Shown here: positions 8,688 through 18,015 of the stretch, piece by piece
Position numbering within the stretch: the first letter of the stretch is position 1
How the letters are laid out: each line of letters starts with the position of its first letter
Origin: Rhizobium lentis
Lineage (GTDB): Bacteria; Pseudomonadota; Alphaproteobacteria; Rhizobiales; Rhizobiaceae
NCBI RefSeq assembly: GCF_014200175.1
Contig: NZ_JACHBD010000001.1
Coordinates: forward strand, 806,001 to 870,000
Length of the DNA stretch: 64,000 nt
Direction: 5' to 3'
Made by a program: the position numbers and the translations under genes
The notes under the pieces: generated by a model
The model's database searches: none
What the model was told of the DNA's origin: nothing
Seen by the model: only the letters and a program-made list of their open reading frames with translations

Positions 8688-10544
8688 TCATTCCGCCGCC
8701 TCTTCCGCTTCCTCGGTGTGATCGGAAAGGAAGCCGCCGGACTGGCGGTTCCAGAGGTCGGCATAGATGCCGCCGCTCCCGATCAGTTCGGCGTGCGAGC
8801 CGGCCTCGACGATCCGCCCCTTGTCGAGCACGATCAGCCGGTCCATCTCCGTCAATGTCGAAAGCCGATGGGCGATCGCGATCACCGTCTTGCCCTCCAT
8901 CAGGGCGAAGAGGTTTTCCTGGATCGCCGCTTCGACTTCCGAATCGAGCGCCGAGGTCGCCTCGTCGAGCACCAGGATCGGCGCATCCTTCAGGAAGACG
9001 CGGGCGATCGCGATGCGCTGCCGCTGACCGCCGGAGAGCTTGACGCCGCGTTCGCCGACCTGCGCGTCGAGTCCCTGACGGCCCTGCATGTCAACGAGCC
9101 CTTCGATGAATTCCCAGGCATTGGCGCGCTTTGCGGCCTCAATCACCTGGGCGTCAGTGGCCTCCGGTCGGCCATAGGCGATGTTGTCGCGGATCGAGCG
9201 GTGCAGCAGTGACGTATCCTGCGTCACCACGCCGATCAGCGAACGCAGGCTCTCCTGCGAGACGCCGGATATATCCTGCCCGTCGATAGTGATGCGGCCC
9301 GCCTCCAGGTCGTAGAAGCGCAGCAGCAGGTTCATCAGCGTCGTCTTGCCGGCGCCGGAACGACCGACCAGACCGACCTTCTCGCCCGCCTTGATGTCGA
9401 GCGACAGATTGTCGATGACACCTTTGCCCTTGCCATAGTGGAAGCGGATGCGCTCGTAGTGGATCGCGCCCTTCTTCGCCGTCATCGACGGCGCGCCCGG
9501 CTTGTCGATGATGTCGTGCTGCTTGCTCATCATCTCCATGCCGTCATAGACCGTGCCGATATTCTCGAACAGCGCCGAGACTTCCCACATGATCCATTGC
9601 GACATGCCGTTGACACGCATGGCAAGACCGATGGCGATGGCAATCGCGCCGACCGAGATCGCCCCGTTCAGCCAGAACCAGATCGACAGGCTGGAGACGA
9701 CGAAGAGCGCGACGCAGTTGTTCAGGTAGACGCTGATATGGAACAGCGTCACCTTTCGCATCTGTTTGTGCACGGTCTGCAGGAACTCGTCCATGCCCTG
9801 TTTGGCATAGATCTCCTCACGTCCCGCATGCGAGAACAGCTTGACCGTTGCGATGTTCGTGTAGCTGTCGACCACGCGCCCCGTCATCATCGAGCGCGCA
9901 TCCGCCTGCTGGGCAGCGATCTTGCGAAGCCGCGGCACGAAGTAAGACACGATGCTGACATAGATGGTGAGCCAGACGAGGATCGGGATCATCAGCCGCC
10001 AGTCGGCCGCGGCAATCACGATGATCATCGTCAGAAAATAGCTGACGACATAGACGAAGACGTCGAGGATCTTCATCACCGTTTCGCGCACGGCAAGCGA
10101 GGTCTGCATTACCTTGGTCGCGACGCGCCCGGCAAACTCATTGGCGAAGAACGTCATGCTGTGGCGCAGCAGGAAGCGGTGCATCTGCCAGCGCGCCATC
10201 ATCGGATAGTTGCCGAGCAGCATCTGATGCATGATGAGGGAATCGAGCCCGGCCGCCAGCGGCAAGCCGACCAGCACCAGCGCCGCCATCCAGAACAGCT
10301 TGTGGCCTTCCGTCTGCAGGAAGGTGGCGCGGTCGGCATTGGTCAGCCAGTCGACGATGTCGCCGAGAAACTGGAAGAGCGCCACCTCACCGACCGCGAT
10401 CGACGCCGTCAGTCCGGCCATCAGGGCGAGCCAGGGCGCTGCCGGCTTGCTGTAATGCCAGCAGAAAGCAAAGAGACCTTTCGGGGGCGCAACGGGCTCC
10501 TCGGTCGGAAAGGGATTGAGTCGCTGTTCGAACCAGCCAAACAT
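8688..10544 (-). CDS. ABC exporter, fused membrane and ATPase domains (2)
   Basis: 618 residues with the same build as the paralogue at 6288-8201: six membrane helices, then GRSGAGKTTLM, LSGGQRQRIAIAR and ILVLDEATSALDSE. ATG 10544 (MFGWFEQRLNPF) is preferred because GGAG lies seven bases upstream; ATG 10562 (MFRSNFMF) is possible and would add six residues. Substrate unknown. The paired exporters are read in the same direction but each seems to have its own transcript. Confidence 0.88.
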   Translation of the reverse strand: MFGWFEQRLNPFPTEEPVAPPKGLFAFCWHYSKPAAPWLALMAGLTASIAVGEVALFQFLGDIVDWLTNADRATFLQTEGHKLFWMAALVLVGLPLAAGLDSLIMHQMLLGNYPMMARWQMHRFLLRHSMTFFANEFAGRVATKVMQTSLAVRETVMKILDVFVYVVSYFLTMIIVIAAADWRLMIPILVWLTIYVSIVSYFVPRLRKIAAQQADARSMMTGRVVDSYTNIATVKLFSHAGREEIYAKQGMDEFLQTVHKQMRKVTLFHISVYLNNCVALFVVSSLSIWFWLNGAISVGAIAIAIGLAMRVNGMSQWIMWEVSALFENIGTVYDGMEMMSKQHDIIDKPGAPSMTAKKGAIHYERIRFHYGKGKGVIDNLSLDIKAGEKVGLVGRSGAGKTTLMNLLLRFYDLEAGRITIDGQDISGVSQESLRSLIGVVTQDTSLLHRSIRDNIAYGRPEATDAQVIEAAKRANAWEFIEGLVDMQGRQGLDAQVGERGVKLSGGQRQRIAIARVFLKDAPILVLDEATSALDSEVEAAIQENLFALMEGKTVIAIAHRLSTLTEMDRLIVLDKGRIVEAGSHAELIGSGGIYADLWNRQSGGFLSDHTEEAEEAAE

Positions 10545-10929
10545 GAAATTGCTCCGAAACATCAGCGTTCCGGCTCCCCGGCTTCGCGCCATCTCGGCGC
10601 ACTGCAAGCACATATGGGAAGCGGACGTTCAAGGGGCGAGGCTGAATCAGCCGCGCAATGGATCAAAGGGAAGTTTTAGAAAGAAGACCGCTCTAGCGGC
10701 GCCGTGTTGCCTTGATCGGCATCACGGCGGGAAAGCGCATAATGAGCATAATATTCATGCGGCCCTCCCGGCTGGCGTTCGAAGATGTGCATGCATAACG
10801 CGAAAATTGCCAAATTTCCAGCCCTGAACCGGCGCAATTGGAATGTTTCCAGGCCCAATAGCGCCCTGTTGCGCCGAAATCACAGTTGTATTAGGCCTCC
10901 CTGCATTGAAACGAACAAGCTGCGCCTGA
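10545..10929. other. Gene-free stretch between exporter 2 and trmL
   Basis: 385 bases holding the back-to-back upstream regions of the leftward exporter gene and rightward trmL. It contains an AT-rich block near 10738-10762 with a repeated GCATAAT word. No convincing gene, RNA or hairpin was found. Confidence 0.5.
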
Positions 10930-11391
10930 ATGACGAACCTCAGACTGGCACTCTACCAGCCGGACATCCCCGGCAACACCGGCACGATCCTGCGCCTTGC
11001 CGCCTGCCTGGGTTTTGCCGTCGACCTGATCGAACCCGCCGGCTTCGACGTCTCCGACCGCAATCTGAAACGTTCGGGCATGGATTATATCGCCGCAGCT
11101 GCGCTGACCCGCCATGTGAGCTGGGACCGCTTCGAGGCCTGGCGCGCCACGACCGGGCGGCGCCTGATCCTCGGCTCCACCAAGGCCGCCAAACGCTACA
11201 CAGACTTCGTCTTTCGCCCGGACGATGTCCTGCTGTTCGGACGCGAAAGCGCCGGTGTGCCGGATCACGTGCACGAGAGAGCCGACGCCCGCATCCTCAT
11301 CCCGATGGTCGAGGGCCAGCGCTCGATTAATGTCGCAATTTCGGCAGCCATGATCGTCGGCGAGGCGATGCGCCAGACCGTCTGGGCTTGA
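10930..11391 (+). CDS. trmL: tRNA (cytidine(34)-2'-O)-methyltransferase
   Basis: 153 residues, a minimal SPOUT (trefoil-knot) methyltransferase. LALYQPDIPGNTGTILRLAA is the N-terminal family signature, and LLFGRESAGVP plus INVAISAAMIVGEA form the knot that binds S-adenosylmethionine. The enzyme methylates the wobble base of some leucine tRNAs. Length is normal and the gene appears to be alone. Confidence 0.93.
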   Translation: MTNLRLALYQPDIPGNTGTILRLAACLGFAVDLIEPAGFDVSDRNLKRSGMDYIAAAALTRHVSWDRFEAWRATTGRRLILGSTKAAKRYTDFVFRPDDVLLFGRESAGVPDHVHERADARILIPMVEGQRSINVAISAAMIVGEAMRQTVWA

Positions 11392-11588
11392 TTGCGCTTA
11401 TCTGCAAGAGATCGCCGAATATATCGCGAAGTGTCGAAAATCGACATTGTCAATCCACTAAACCGGAGTATATTTATTAGCCGGGCAATCAAAAACATCG
11501 CAGGATTTGCACCATTTCAACAGCTTGGGAAGATGTGTCCTCAGGCGAACACCCCTCCAAACTGATGAAAGCAGAATAAAACAAGAAA

Positions 11589-13235
11589 ATGGATTCCACG
11601 ATCATCATGATCAACCTGTTCGGAGCCGTGGCGCTGCTGCTGTTCGGCCTCGCGCAGGTGAAGGACGGCGTGTCCAGGGCCTTCGGCGCCCGGCTGAGAA
11701 CGGGGCTGGCGACCGGCACGCGCGGCGGCCTTCGCTCATTCCTGTCGGGGCTGGTCGCGACCGTCGCGCTGCAGAGCTCGACGGCAACGGCGCTGATGAC
11801 CGCCTCCTTCGTCGAACGGGAACTGATCAAGCCGCGCATGGCCCAGATCATCTTGCTCGGCGCCAATGTCGGCACGGCGATCACCGCATGGATCGTCGCT
11901 ACCGGTATCGAATGGCTCTCGCCCCTCCTGATCCTTGTCGGCATCGTCCTTTATCGCGGCCGCTCCAGCACCCGCCAGGGCGGTGGCGCAGCATTGATAG
12001 GCATAGGGCTGATGCTGTTGTCGCTGCATCTCCTTGGTCTTGCGACGGAGCCGATGCGCGCCTCTCCGGCTCTCGCCGCTTTCATCAGCCTGCTGGACGG
12101 CGCCCTGCCCGTGGCTCTCCTCTTCTCGGCAGCGCTCGCCTTCCTCTCGTCATCGAGCCTGGCGGTGGTGGTGCTCATCCTGTCGCTCGCCTCGGCCGGC
12201 CTGATTTCAGCCGAGCTGGTCATCGTGCTCGTGCTCGGCGCCAATCTTGGCGGCGCGGTACCGCCTGTCGTCGCGACGATGTCCGGCCCGGTCTCGGCTC
12301 GGCGCGTCACGTTCGGCAACCTGGCCGTGCGTGCGCTCGGCTGCATCATCGCCCTTCCGCTCGCGGGCTACGGCGCGGAATTAATCCAGATGCTGCCCTT
12401 CGGACCGTCAAAGCTCCCGGTCGATGCGCATCTGCTCTTCAACCTTCTGCTCGCCGCCCTCGCCTGGCCCTTCTCAAGGCCGCTCGCCACCCTGATGACC
12501 CGGCTGGTCCCGGATCAGGCCGAGCCGGACACCGCGCCTAAATATCTAGACGCACATGAACTTTCGACGCCCGTCATTGCCCTGACCAGCGCCACCCGCG
12601 AAGTGCTCGGCATCGGCGACCTCATTGAGCGCATGCTGATCCGGGTCTCCGACGCCTTCGAACGCAATGACGCTTCCAAGCTTTCCGAAATCGCGACCCT
12701 CGAAGAGCGCGTCGACAAGCTTCAGCAGGCGGTGAAGGTCTATCTCTCAAAGCTCGGACGCGAGGGGCTCAGCGACGAAAACGCCCGCCGCTCGATCATT
12801 GTCATCGATTATGCAATCAATCTCGAACATATGGGCGACATCATCGAGAAAGGGTTGCTGGAGCAGGTATCCAAGAAGATCTCGCTTGGTCTCAGGTTTT
12901 CCGACGACGGTCATCAGGAATTGCGGAAGCTGTTCGACCTGACGATTGATAATCTTCGTGTAGCGCAGACGATCTTCGTCACGCGCGATTTCAATCTTGC
13001 GCGTCAGATGATGGAGACAAAGGTCGAGGTCCGGCGGATGGAGAAACAGTCGGCCGAACACCATCTCGAGCGCCTGCGTGACGGACGCGCCGACAGTCTG
13101 CAGACAAGCTCTCTGCATCTCGATATGCTTCGCGACCTGAAGAGGATCAACGCCCACATCGTCTCGGTGGCGCATCCGATACTGGATGAAAGCGGCCTGC
13201 TGATCGAAAGCCGTGTGCGGACTGCCGTGGAATGA
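11589..13235 (+). CDS. Na+/phosphate symporter family protein with PhoU-like domain
   Basis: 548 residues. The first 310 or so hold two repeats of membrane helices with the Gln-Ser-Ser type motif of the Na/Pi-cotransport family (ALQSSTATALM near residue 60, FLSSSSLAVVVL in the second repeat). The C-terminal 200 residues are soluble and helical, with EERVDKLQQAVKVYLSKL resembling PhoU. It probably takes up phosphate with sodium. The stop is three bases from the convergent stop of the next gene. Confidence 0.88.
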   Translation: MDSTIIMINLFGAVALLLFGLAQVKDGVSRAFGARLRTGLATGTRGGLRSFLSGLVATVALQSSTATALMTASFVERELIKPRMAQIILLGANVGTAITAWIVATGIEWLSPLLILVGIVLYRGRSSTRQGGGAALIGIGLMLLSLHLLGLATEPMRASPALAAFISLLDGALPVALLFSAALAFLSSSSLAVVVLILSLASAGLISAELVIVLVLGANLGGAVPPVVATMSGPVSARRVTFGNLAVRALGCIIALPLAGYGAELIQMLPFGPSKLPVDAHLLFNLLLAALAWPFSRPLATLMTRLVPDQAEPDTAPKYLDAHELSTPVIALTSATREVLGIGDLIERMLIRVSDAFERNDASKLSEIATLEERVDKLQQAVKVYLSKLGREGLSDENARRSIIVIDYAINLEHMGDIIEKGLLEQVSKKISLGLRFSDDGHQELRKLFDLTIDNLRVAQTIFVTRDFNLARQMMETKVEVRRMEKQSAEHHLERLRDGRADSLQTSSLHLDMLRDLKRINAHIVSVAHPILDESGLLIESRVRTAVE

Positions 13236-13238
13236 AGG

Positions 13239-13499
13239 TCAGTCCGCCGAGGGAAGGCGGCGCATGGTGAATTCGATCCGGTCGCCGTCGAGCTGACGCC
13301 AGCTCTCCACCTCGGTCCAGTAGGCCGCTTTCGGATATTCGTCAAACCATTCGCGCGCCTTGGCGCGTGCGTCGATCAAACCGAGGCAATATGTCTGACG
13401 CACGAAATGGTCTCTCTTGGCGGTCGGATTTTCCGCCCGGTGTTTCGCCATTCTGCGCTTCAGACCGTCGAAGGACGGAGGTCCTGGAATTTTTGCCAT
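13239..13499 (-). CDS. Conserved hypothetical protein
   Basis: 86 residues (MAKIPGPPSFDGLKRRMAKH...), basic N-terminal half, no signal peptide or membrane segment. ATG 13499 follows GAGGTAGG at a workable distance; a TTG one codon upstream is less likely. I recognise no family. Its end is tightly convergent with the Na/Pi symporter gene. Confidence 0.6.
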   Translation of the reverse strand: MAKIPGPPSFDGLKRRMAKHRAENPTAKRDHFVRQTYCLGLIDARAKAREWFDEYPKAAYWTEVESWRQLDGDRIEFTMRRLPSAD

Positions 13500-13675
13500 C
13501 AAACCTACCTCTTCGGAAAAGGTAGTATCGAAATACTCGATTTGCGAGTCGAATTTTGCCTGCCCATGTCCGCGCCGGCCTGCTTGGCGAGACGCGGCGC
13601 CACCTGCTAAACCGGAGGTGCAATCAAGAATGAGCGAGTCGTTTCCCTAGCGGAGGCTGACCGCTGGAGGCGCAA

Positions 13676-14587
13676 ATGGAAAGACCGGAACTGCCGATCG
13701 GCTTGCCTGAAGATATCGAGGAGAAGAAGGAGGCCGCCCGCAAGTGGTTCGAAGGGCTGCGCGATACCATCTGCGCCTCCTTCGAGGCGCTTGAAGACGC
13801 GTTGGAAGGCCCGCTCTCCGATCAGGAGCCCGGCCGCTTCGTCGCCAAGGATTGGTCGCGCGAAAACGGCGCCGGCGGCGGTGGCCGGATGTCGATGATG
13901 GAGGGCCGTGTCTTCGAGAAGGTCGGCGTGCATACCTCTACGGTTTACGGCGAATTCTCCCCGGAATTCCGGGCACAGATCCCCGGCGCCAAGGACGATC
14001 CGCGCTTCTGGGCCTCCGGCATCTCGCTGATCGCCCATCCCGTCAATCCCAACGTTCCGGCGGTGCATATGAACACCCGCATGGTGGTCACATCAAGCCG
14101 CTGGTTCGGCGGCGGTGCCGACCTGACACCGGTACTGTCGCGCCGCCGTACGCAAGAGGACGACGACAGCCAGCTGTTCCACAAGGCCATGGAGATCGCC
14201 TGCCGCAATCATGCCGTTGCCGACTACGATGCCTATAAGGCTTGGTGCGACGACTATTTCTTCCTGAAGCATCGCAACGAGCCGCGCGGCATCGGCGGCA
14301 TCTTCTACGACTGGCTACATTCGAGCGATGAATCCGGCGGCTGGGACGCCGATTTCGCCTTCACCCGCGATGTCGGCAGGGCCTTGGCCATGGTTTATCC
14401 GAAGATCGTCCGTTCCAACTTCAACAAGCTGTGGACGGAAGCAGATCGTGACGAACAATTGATCCGCCGCGGCCGGTACGTCGAATTCAATCTGCTGTAT
14501 GATCGCGGCACGATCTTCGGCCTGAAAACCGGCGGCAACGTCGAATCCATTCTCTCCTCGCTGCCACCAGTCGTACGCTGGCCGTGA
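13676..14587 (+). CDS. hemF: Oxygen-dependent coproporphyrinogen III oxidase
   Basis: 303 residues. It decarboxylates two propionates of coproporphyrinogen III to give protoporphyrinogen IX, using O2. Family segments are clear: [57 protein letters not shown] and [16 protein letters not shown] near the C-terminus. GGAGG six bases before ATG 13676 fixes the start. The gene stands alone. Confidence 0.97.
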   Translation: MERPELPIGLPEDIEEKKEAARKWFEGLRDTICASFEALEDALEGPLSDQEPGRFVAKDWSRENGAGGGGRMSMMEGRVFEKVGVHTSTVYGEFSPEFRAQIPGAKDDPRFWASGISLIAHPVNPNVPAVHMNTRMVVTSSRWFGGGADLTPVLSRRRTQEDDDSQLFHKAMEIACRNHAVADYDAYKAWCDDYFFLKHRNEPRGIGGIFYDWLHSSDESGGWDADFAFTRDVGRALAMVYPKIVRSNFNKLWTEADRDEQLIRRGRYVEFNLLYDRGTIFGLKTGGNVESILSSLPPVVRWP

Positions 14588-14690
14588 GACTGTGACATCT
14601 CATCGATAAATTCGAGCTGAGGGACCTTCATAAAAATGCAGTGAGTCCTAACTTTATATGTACGTGCGTAACAATCGGAGGAGGATTGTC

Positions 14691-14951
14691 ATGATGACAC
14701 AAAGCGGCTCGCCTGCGTCCACGGATGTCCAGGAAACATTCCGTGCAGTCGACACGCCCGAGTTCCTGATACGCATCGCCGAGAAACTGCGGACCAAGAG
14801 CGGCTCGGATCTGCCGCTGTCCTGCTTCATCGAGCAGGTCAAGCTACAGCTGGCCGGAGGAAAGTCGCCGGAAGAGCTGCAGAACGCCGCCAACAGCAAC
14901 ACACCCAGCCATCTCTCGGATACCTACAAAGCCTGGGCCATGCCCGACTGA
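14691..14951 (+). CDS. Small hypothetical protein
   Basis: 86 residues, soluble, with no motif that I recognise. A strong ribosome site (GGAGGAGG at 14677-14684) marks ATG 14691; ATG 14694 follows directly and cannot be excluded. It lies between hemF and another small gene on the same strand. Confidence 0.6.
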   Translation: MMTQSGSPASTDVQETFRAVDTPEFLIRIAEKLRTKSGSDLPLSCFIEQVKLQLAGGKSPEELQNAANSNTPSHLSDTYKAWAMPD

Positions 14952-15064
14952 AAGACCTTCTCCGGTCGTCACCTGATGCCGGCCGGAACCTTCGCTTCCT
15001 CCGCACATTTCATCAATCGCGTGCAAACGCGATGGCCGTTGTGTTTCAGACAGAGGAGAAGACA

Positions 15065-15250
15065 ATGCGACTTTTCGAATGCGGCACGCTTGTTCCGGGC
15101 TGCGCCTGGCGCACCCGGGCGGATAACGACGCGGAAGTAGTCCGTCGCGCCGTCGAGCACCTGAAGACCGCTCACGGCGAAACCACCATACGCGAAAACA
15201 TGGTTGACAACATCAAGGCCCGCATCCGCGACGAGGCGACCGCTGCCTGA
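15065..15250 (+). CDS. DUF1059-type small protein
   Basis: 61 residues: MRLFECGTLVPGCAWRTRADN followed by a helix with VVRRAVEHLKTAHG and a second helix with IRENMVDNIKARI. The Cys-X-X-X-X-X-X-Cys opening, the A-EV-RRAVEHLKTAHG part and the length fit the DUF1059 family, whose function is unknown. GAGGAG seven bases upstream supports ATG 15065. Confidence 0.75.
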   Translation: MRLFECGTLVPGCAWRTRADNDAEVVRRAVEHLKTAHGETTIRENMVDNIKARIRDEATAA

Positions 15251-15318
15251 CGGCCGGGCGGCCAAGTTCTGCCACCAACGATAGCTGCGCCGCGTCCACC
15301 GGACGCGACGCGGGATAC

Positions 15319-16590
15319 CTATTGCACAAGCTGCCGCAGCCGGGCGAGCAACACTTCTCTGTCGGAAGCGAAGTTCTCTTCCACCCACTGGTTTTCCAGC
15401 TCCGCAAGCACTTCGCCGACGCGCGGGCCGGATGGGATGCCGGCTGCGATCACGTCTGCGCCATTCACGGGAAACTGCGGCTTCTTCCACGTCATGGCTT
15501 GATCCAGAAGCTTACCGAGCCGTGCCGCCCGCGCCATTTCGTCAAGATCGCTCTCGGCCTTCCCCCGTGCAACGCCGAGCGCCAGCTTCAGGCGCATCGT
15601 GATGCCCTCCGCGCCGTTGCGGTAAAGCAGCCTTTCGAAGGCGGCTGACGTCATTTCGTCGTTGACCGGTGCCGTTATCGCCCAGGCCTTGAGAGTGGCA
15701 GCTTCCGCATTCGAGAGCTTCAGCCGAGCCGCAAGCGCTTCCAGCCGCGCCGCATCGGGCGGCACGATCGCGGCAAGCCGCAGCAATGGGTCGGGCGCCC
15801 AGCCGAGCGCCTTTTCGGTCGCGACCAGCGAAGGGATCGCATCGATCCCCCATCGGTCCGATTCCGGCAGGATCTCCGTCAGCACCGCCACCTGCCGCAT
15901 CCAGAGCAGCGCCCGGCCGGGATCGGCGGCGCCAAGCAGTTTTCTGAGCTCCGACCAGACGCGTTCTGCCGACAGCGTCTTCAGCTTCGAACGCGCCGCC
16001 GCACAGGCCTTTAGCCCTTCGGCATCCGGGCGCCCCGAACCGTAATAGGCAAAGAAGCGAAAGAAACGCAGGATCCGCAGATGATCCTCGGCAATACGCG
16101 TTGCCGCGTCGCCGATGAAGCGGATGTTGCGCGTCTCGATATCTGCAAGCCCGCCGACGAGATCGACCACCTCTCCTTCCGCATCCGCATAGAGCGCATT
16201 GATCGTCAGGTCCCGCCGCTCGGCATCTGCCTTCCAATCGGTGCTGAAGGCGACCTTGGCGTGGCGCCCATCGGTCTCGACGTCGGTGCGCAGTGTCGTC
16301 ACCTCGAACGGCTTGCCGTCGATGACGAGCGTCACCGTCCCATGCTGCAGGCCCGTCGGCACCGCCTTGACGCCGGCCGCCGCAGCCCGCTCCATCACCG
16401 CCTCCGGCCTCAGGGTCGTGGCAATGTCGATATCGCTGACCGGCAGGCCCATCAGGCTGTTGCGCACAGCGCCGCCGACCACCCGCGCCTCCCCGCCCTT
16501 TGCCCCACCCCCATGATCGGCGTTCAGAAGTGCGAGGATCCGGCCGAGCGCCGGATCGCGAAACCATGCTTGGTCGGCAACGCCGGTCAT
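15319..16590 (-). CDS. CCA tRNA nucleotidyltransferase / poly(A) polymerase family
   Basis: 423 residues. The N-terminal class II nucleotidyltransferase head has VVGGAVRNSLMG and the metal-binding DIDIATTL; RRDLTINALYAD and the RIAEDHLRILRFFRFFAYYG neck follow. It adds or repairs CCA ends of tRNA, or acts as a poly(A) polymerase; sequence alone does not separate the two. Last gene of a three-gene operon, its ATG overlapping the stop of the NUDIX gene by four bases. Confidence 0.92.
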   Translation of the reverse strand: MTGVADQAWFRDPALGRILALLNADHGGGAKGGEARVVGGAVRNSLMGLPVSDIDIATTLRPEAVMERAAAAGVKAVPTGLQHGTVTLVIDGKPFEVTTLRTDVETDGRHAKVAFSTDWKADAERRDLTINALYADAEGEVVDLVGGLADIETRNIRFIGDAATRIAEDHLRILRFFRFFAYYGSGRPDAEGLKACAAARSKLKTLSAERVWSELRKLLGAADPGRALLWMRQVAVLTEILPESDRWGIDAIPSLVATEKALGWAPDPLLRLAAIVPPDAARLEALAARLKLSNAEAATLKAWAITAPVNDEMTSAAFERLLYRNGAEGITMRLKLALGVARGKAESDLDEMARAARLGKLLDQAMTWKKPQFPVNGADVIAAGIPSGPRVGEVLAELENQWVEENFASDREVLLARLRQLVQ

Positions 16591-17237
16591 GCATAAAGCC
16601 TTTCGTAAAGCGTGCGGACGATGCCCGCGGTAATGCCCCAGATCATCCTGGTTTCATAGGGCATGCGGTAGAAATGCCGGTCGATGCCATCGATGACGCG
16701 CTTGTCGCGGCTGTGATTGTCCGGGTTCATCAGGAAGGAAAGCGGCACTTCGAACACATCGTCTACCTCCGCCGGGTTCAGCGTCAAATCGAACCCCGGC
16801 GTTACGACGCCGAGCACCGGCGTGATGCGGAAGCCCGTTGAGGCGAGATAGTTCGGCAGTCGCCCGACGGTCTCGACGAAGGAGCCGGCAAGTCCGATCT
16901 CCTCTTCCGTCTCACGCACCGCCGCCATTTCGGGCGAGATATCGGCGGGATCGATCGAGCCGCCGGGAAAGGCGATCTGTCCGGAATGTTTGCGCAGCGT
17001 CGCCGTTCGCTTGGTGAAGATCACCTGCGCCTCATCGCCGTCGTCGACGACGGGCACGAGCACGGCGGCATCGCGCAGCTTGAAGGTCTCGACCTCGGCG
17101 ACGATATCGGGGTTGAGGACATGGTCGCCGTGATCGCGCCAGGCATGGTCGATCGGACCGCCATTCTGATTGAGTGCACGGCGGCGGAATTCAGCTGCTG
17201 AGAACAGCGGAAAACGGTGGGTGATCGCATCATTCAT
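16587..17237 (-). CDS. NUDIX hydrolase, CoA pyrophosphatase type
   Basis: 216 residues. The NUDIX box is GGSIDPADISPEMAAVRETE followed by EEIGL at about residues 90-115, preceded by HSGQIAFPGG, the arrangement typical of CoA/ADP-ribose pyrophosphatases (NudL/YeaB type). It probably cleaves CoA to phosphopantetheine and 3',5'-ADP. Middle gene of the DUF1285-NUDIX-cca operon with four-base overlaps on both sides. Confidence 0.85.
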   Translation of the reverse strand: MNDAITHRFPLFSAAEFRRRALNQNGGPIDHAWRDHGDHVLNPDIVAEVETFKLRDAAVLVPVVDDGDEAQVIFTKRTATLRKHSGQIAFPGGSIDPADISPEMAAVRETEEEIGLAGSFVETVGRLPNYLASTGFRITPVLGVVTPGFDLTLNPAEVDDVFEVPLSFLMNPDNHSRDKRVIDGIDRHFYRMPYETRMIWGITAGIVRTLYERLYA

Positions 17238-17857
17238 CGGGAAAGCGCATCCAGTTCGTCGGCCGGCATGACGGGGAAGACCTCGCCGGCGGAGCGGATC
17301 GCAAACATCGCCCTCCCCTCCACGTCGAGGATCTCGCCGAGTGCCACCAGTTCATACATCACCGCACGCGACACCAGCGCCTCCAACCGCCCGCGCACAT
17401 GCAGATAGGGTTTCAGTTCGGCATTCCCGCCTGCAATGGCAAAGCGCAGCCGATGCTCTCCTCCCGCCTCCACGACATCTCCGACATTGGTGCGAAATGT
17501 CAGCACCTGTTGACCTTTACCCCCCGTCACGCTCACTTCCACGGCGATGAACGGAGCGTCGGCGACCCTGATCCCGACCTTTTCCACAGGAGTTACAAGA
17601 TAGGTCTTCTCATCCTCATCCTTGCGCAGAACCGTCGAGAACAGCCGCACGAGGGCCGGCCGGCCGATCGGCGTGCCCATGTAGAACCAGGTGCCGTCGG
17701 CCCTGATCTCCATGTCGATATCGCCGCAGAAAGGCGGATTCCACCGCTCAACGGGCGGAAGCCCACGTTTTTTGCCGCTGTTTTCCGCGGACGCGCGTGA
17801 AATCAGCGCGGCAAGTCCCGCTGCATCCGCCTGTCCGCTGATTTCCTCGGCTGCCAT
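17234..17857 (-). CDS. DUF1285 domain protein
   Basis: 207 residues. GDIDMEIRADGTWFYMGTPIGR and LVTPVEKVGIRV are hallmarks of DUF1285, a two-domain family of unknown function. First gene of the leftward operon; its start at 17857 is 159 bases from the divergent moxR gene, an order common in alphaproteobacteria. Confidence 0.85.
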   Translation of the reverse strand: MAAEEISGQADAAGLAALISRASAENSGKKRGLPPVERWNPPFCGDIDMEIRADGTWFYMGTPIGRPALVRLFSTVLRKDEDEKTYLVTPVEKVGIRVADAPFIAVEVSVTGGKGQQVLTFRTNVGDVVEAGGEHRLRFAIAGGNAELKPYLHVRGRLEALVSRAVMYELVALGEILDVEGRAMFAIRSAGEVFPVMPADELDALSR

Positions 17858-18015
17858 TCTTCCGTCCCGGTTTGTCCTTAACGAAGTAAAGTCACGAGAT
17901 AGTCATTCGCAACGAACTTGTCAGCCCGTCGCATCTCCATAACTCTATCGAGTATGAGGCAGATGTATAAGTCCGCCGATTCGCTGCCGAATGATTTCAG
18001 CCGTTGGAGTTGCCC

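Noticed and set aside
10676..10858. 60-codon open frame between exporter 2 and trmL
   Set aside because: No ribosome site, unusual composition, no known family.
15291..15307. CGCGTCC/GGACGCG hairpin after cca
   Set aside because: Seven pairs only and no T run; common by chance in GC-rich DNA.
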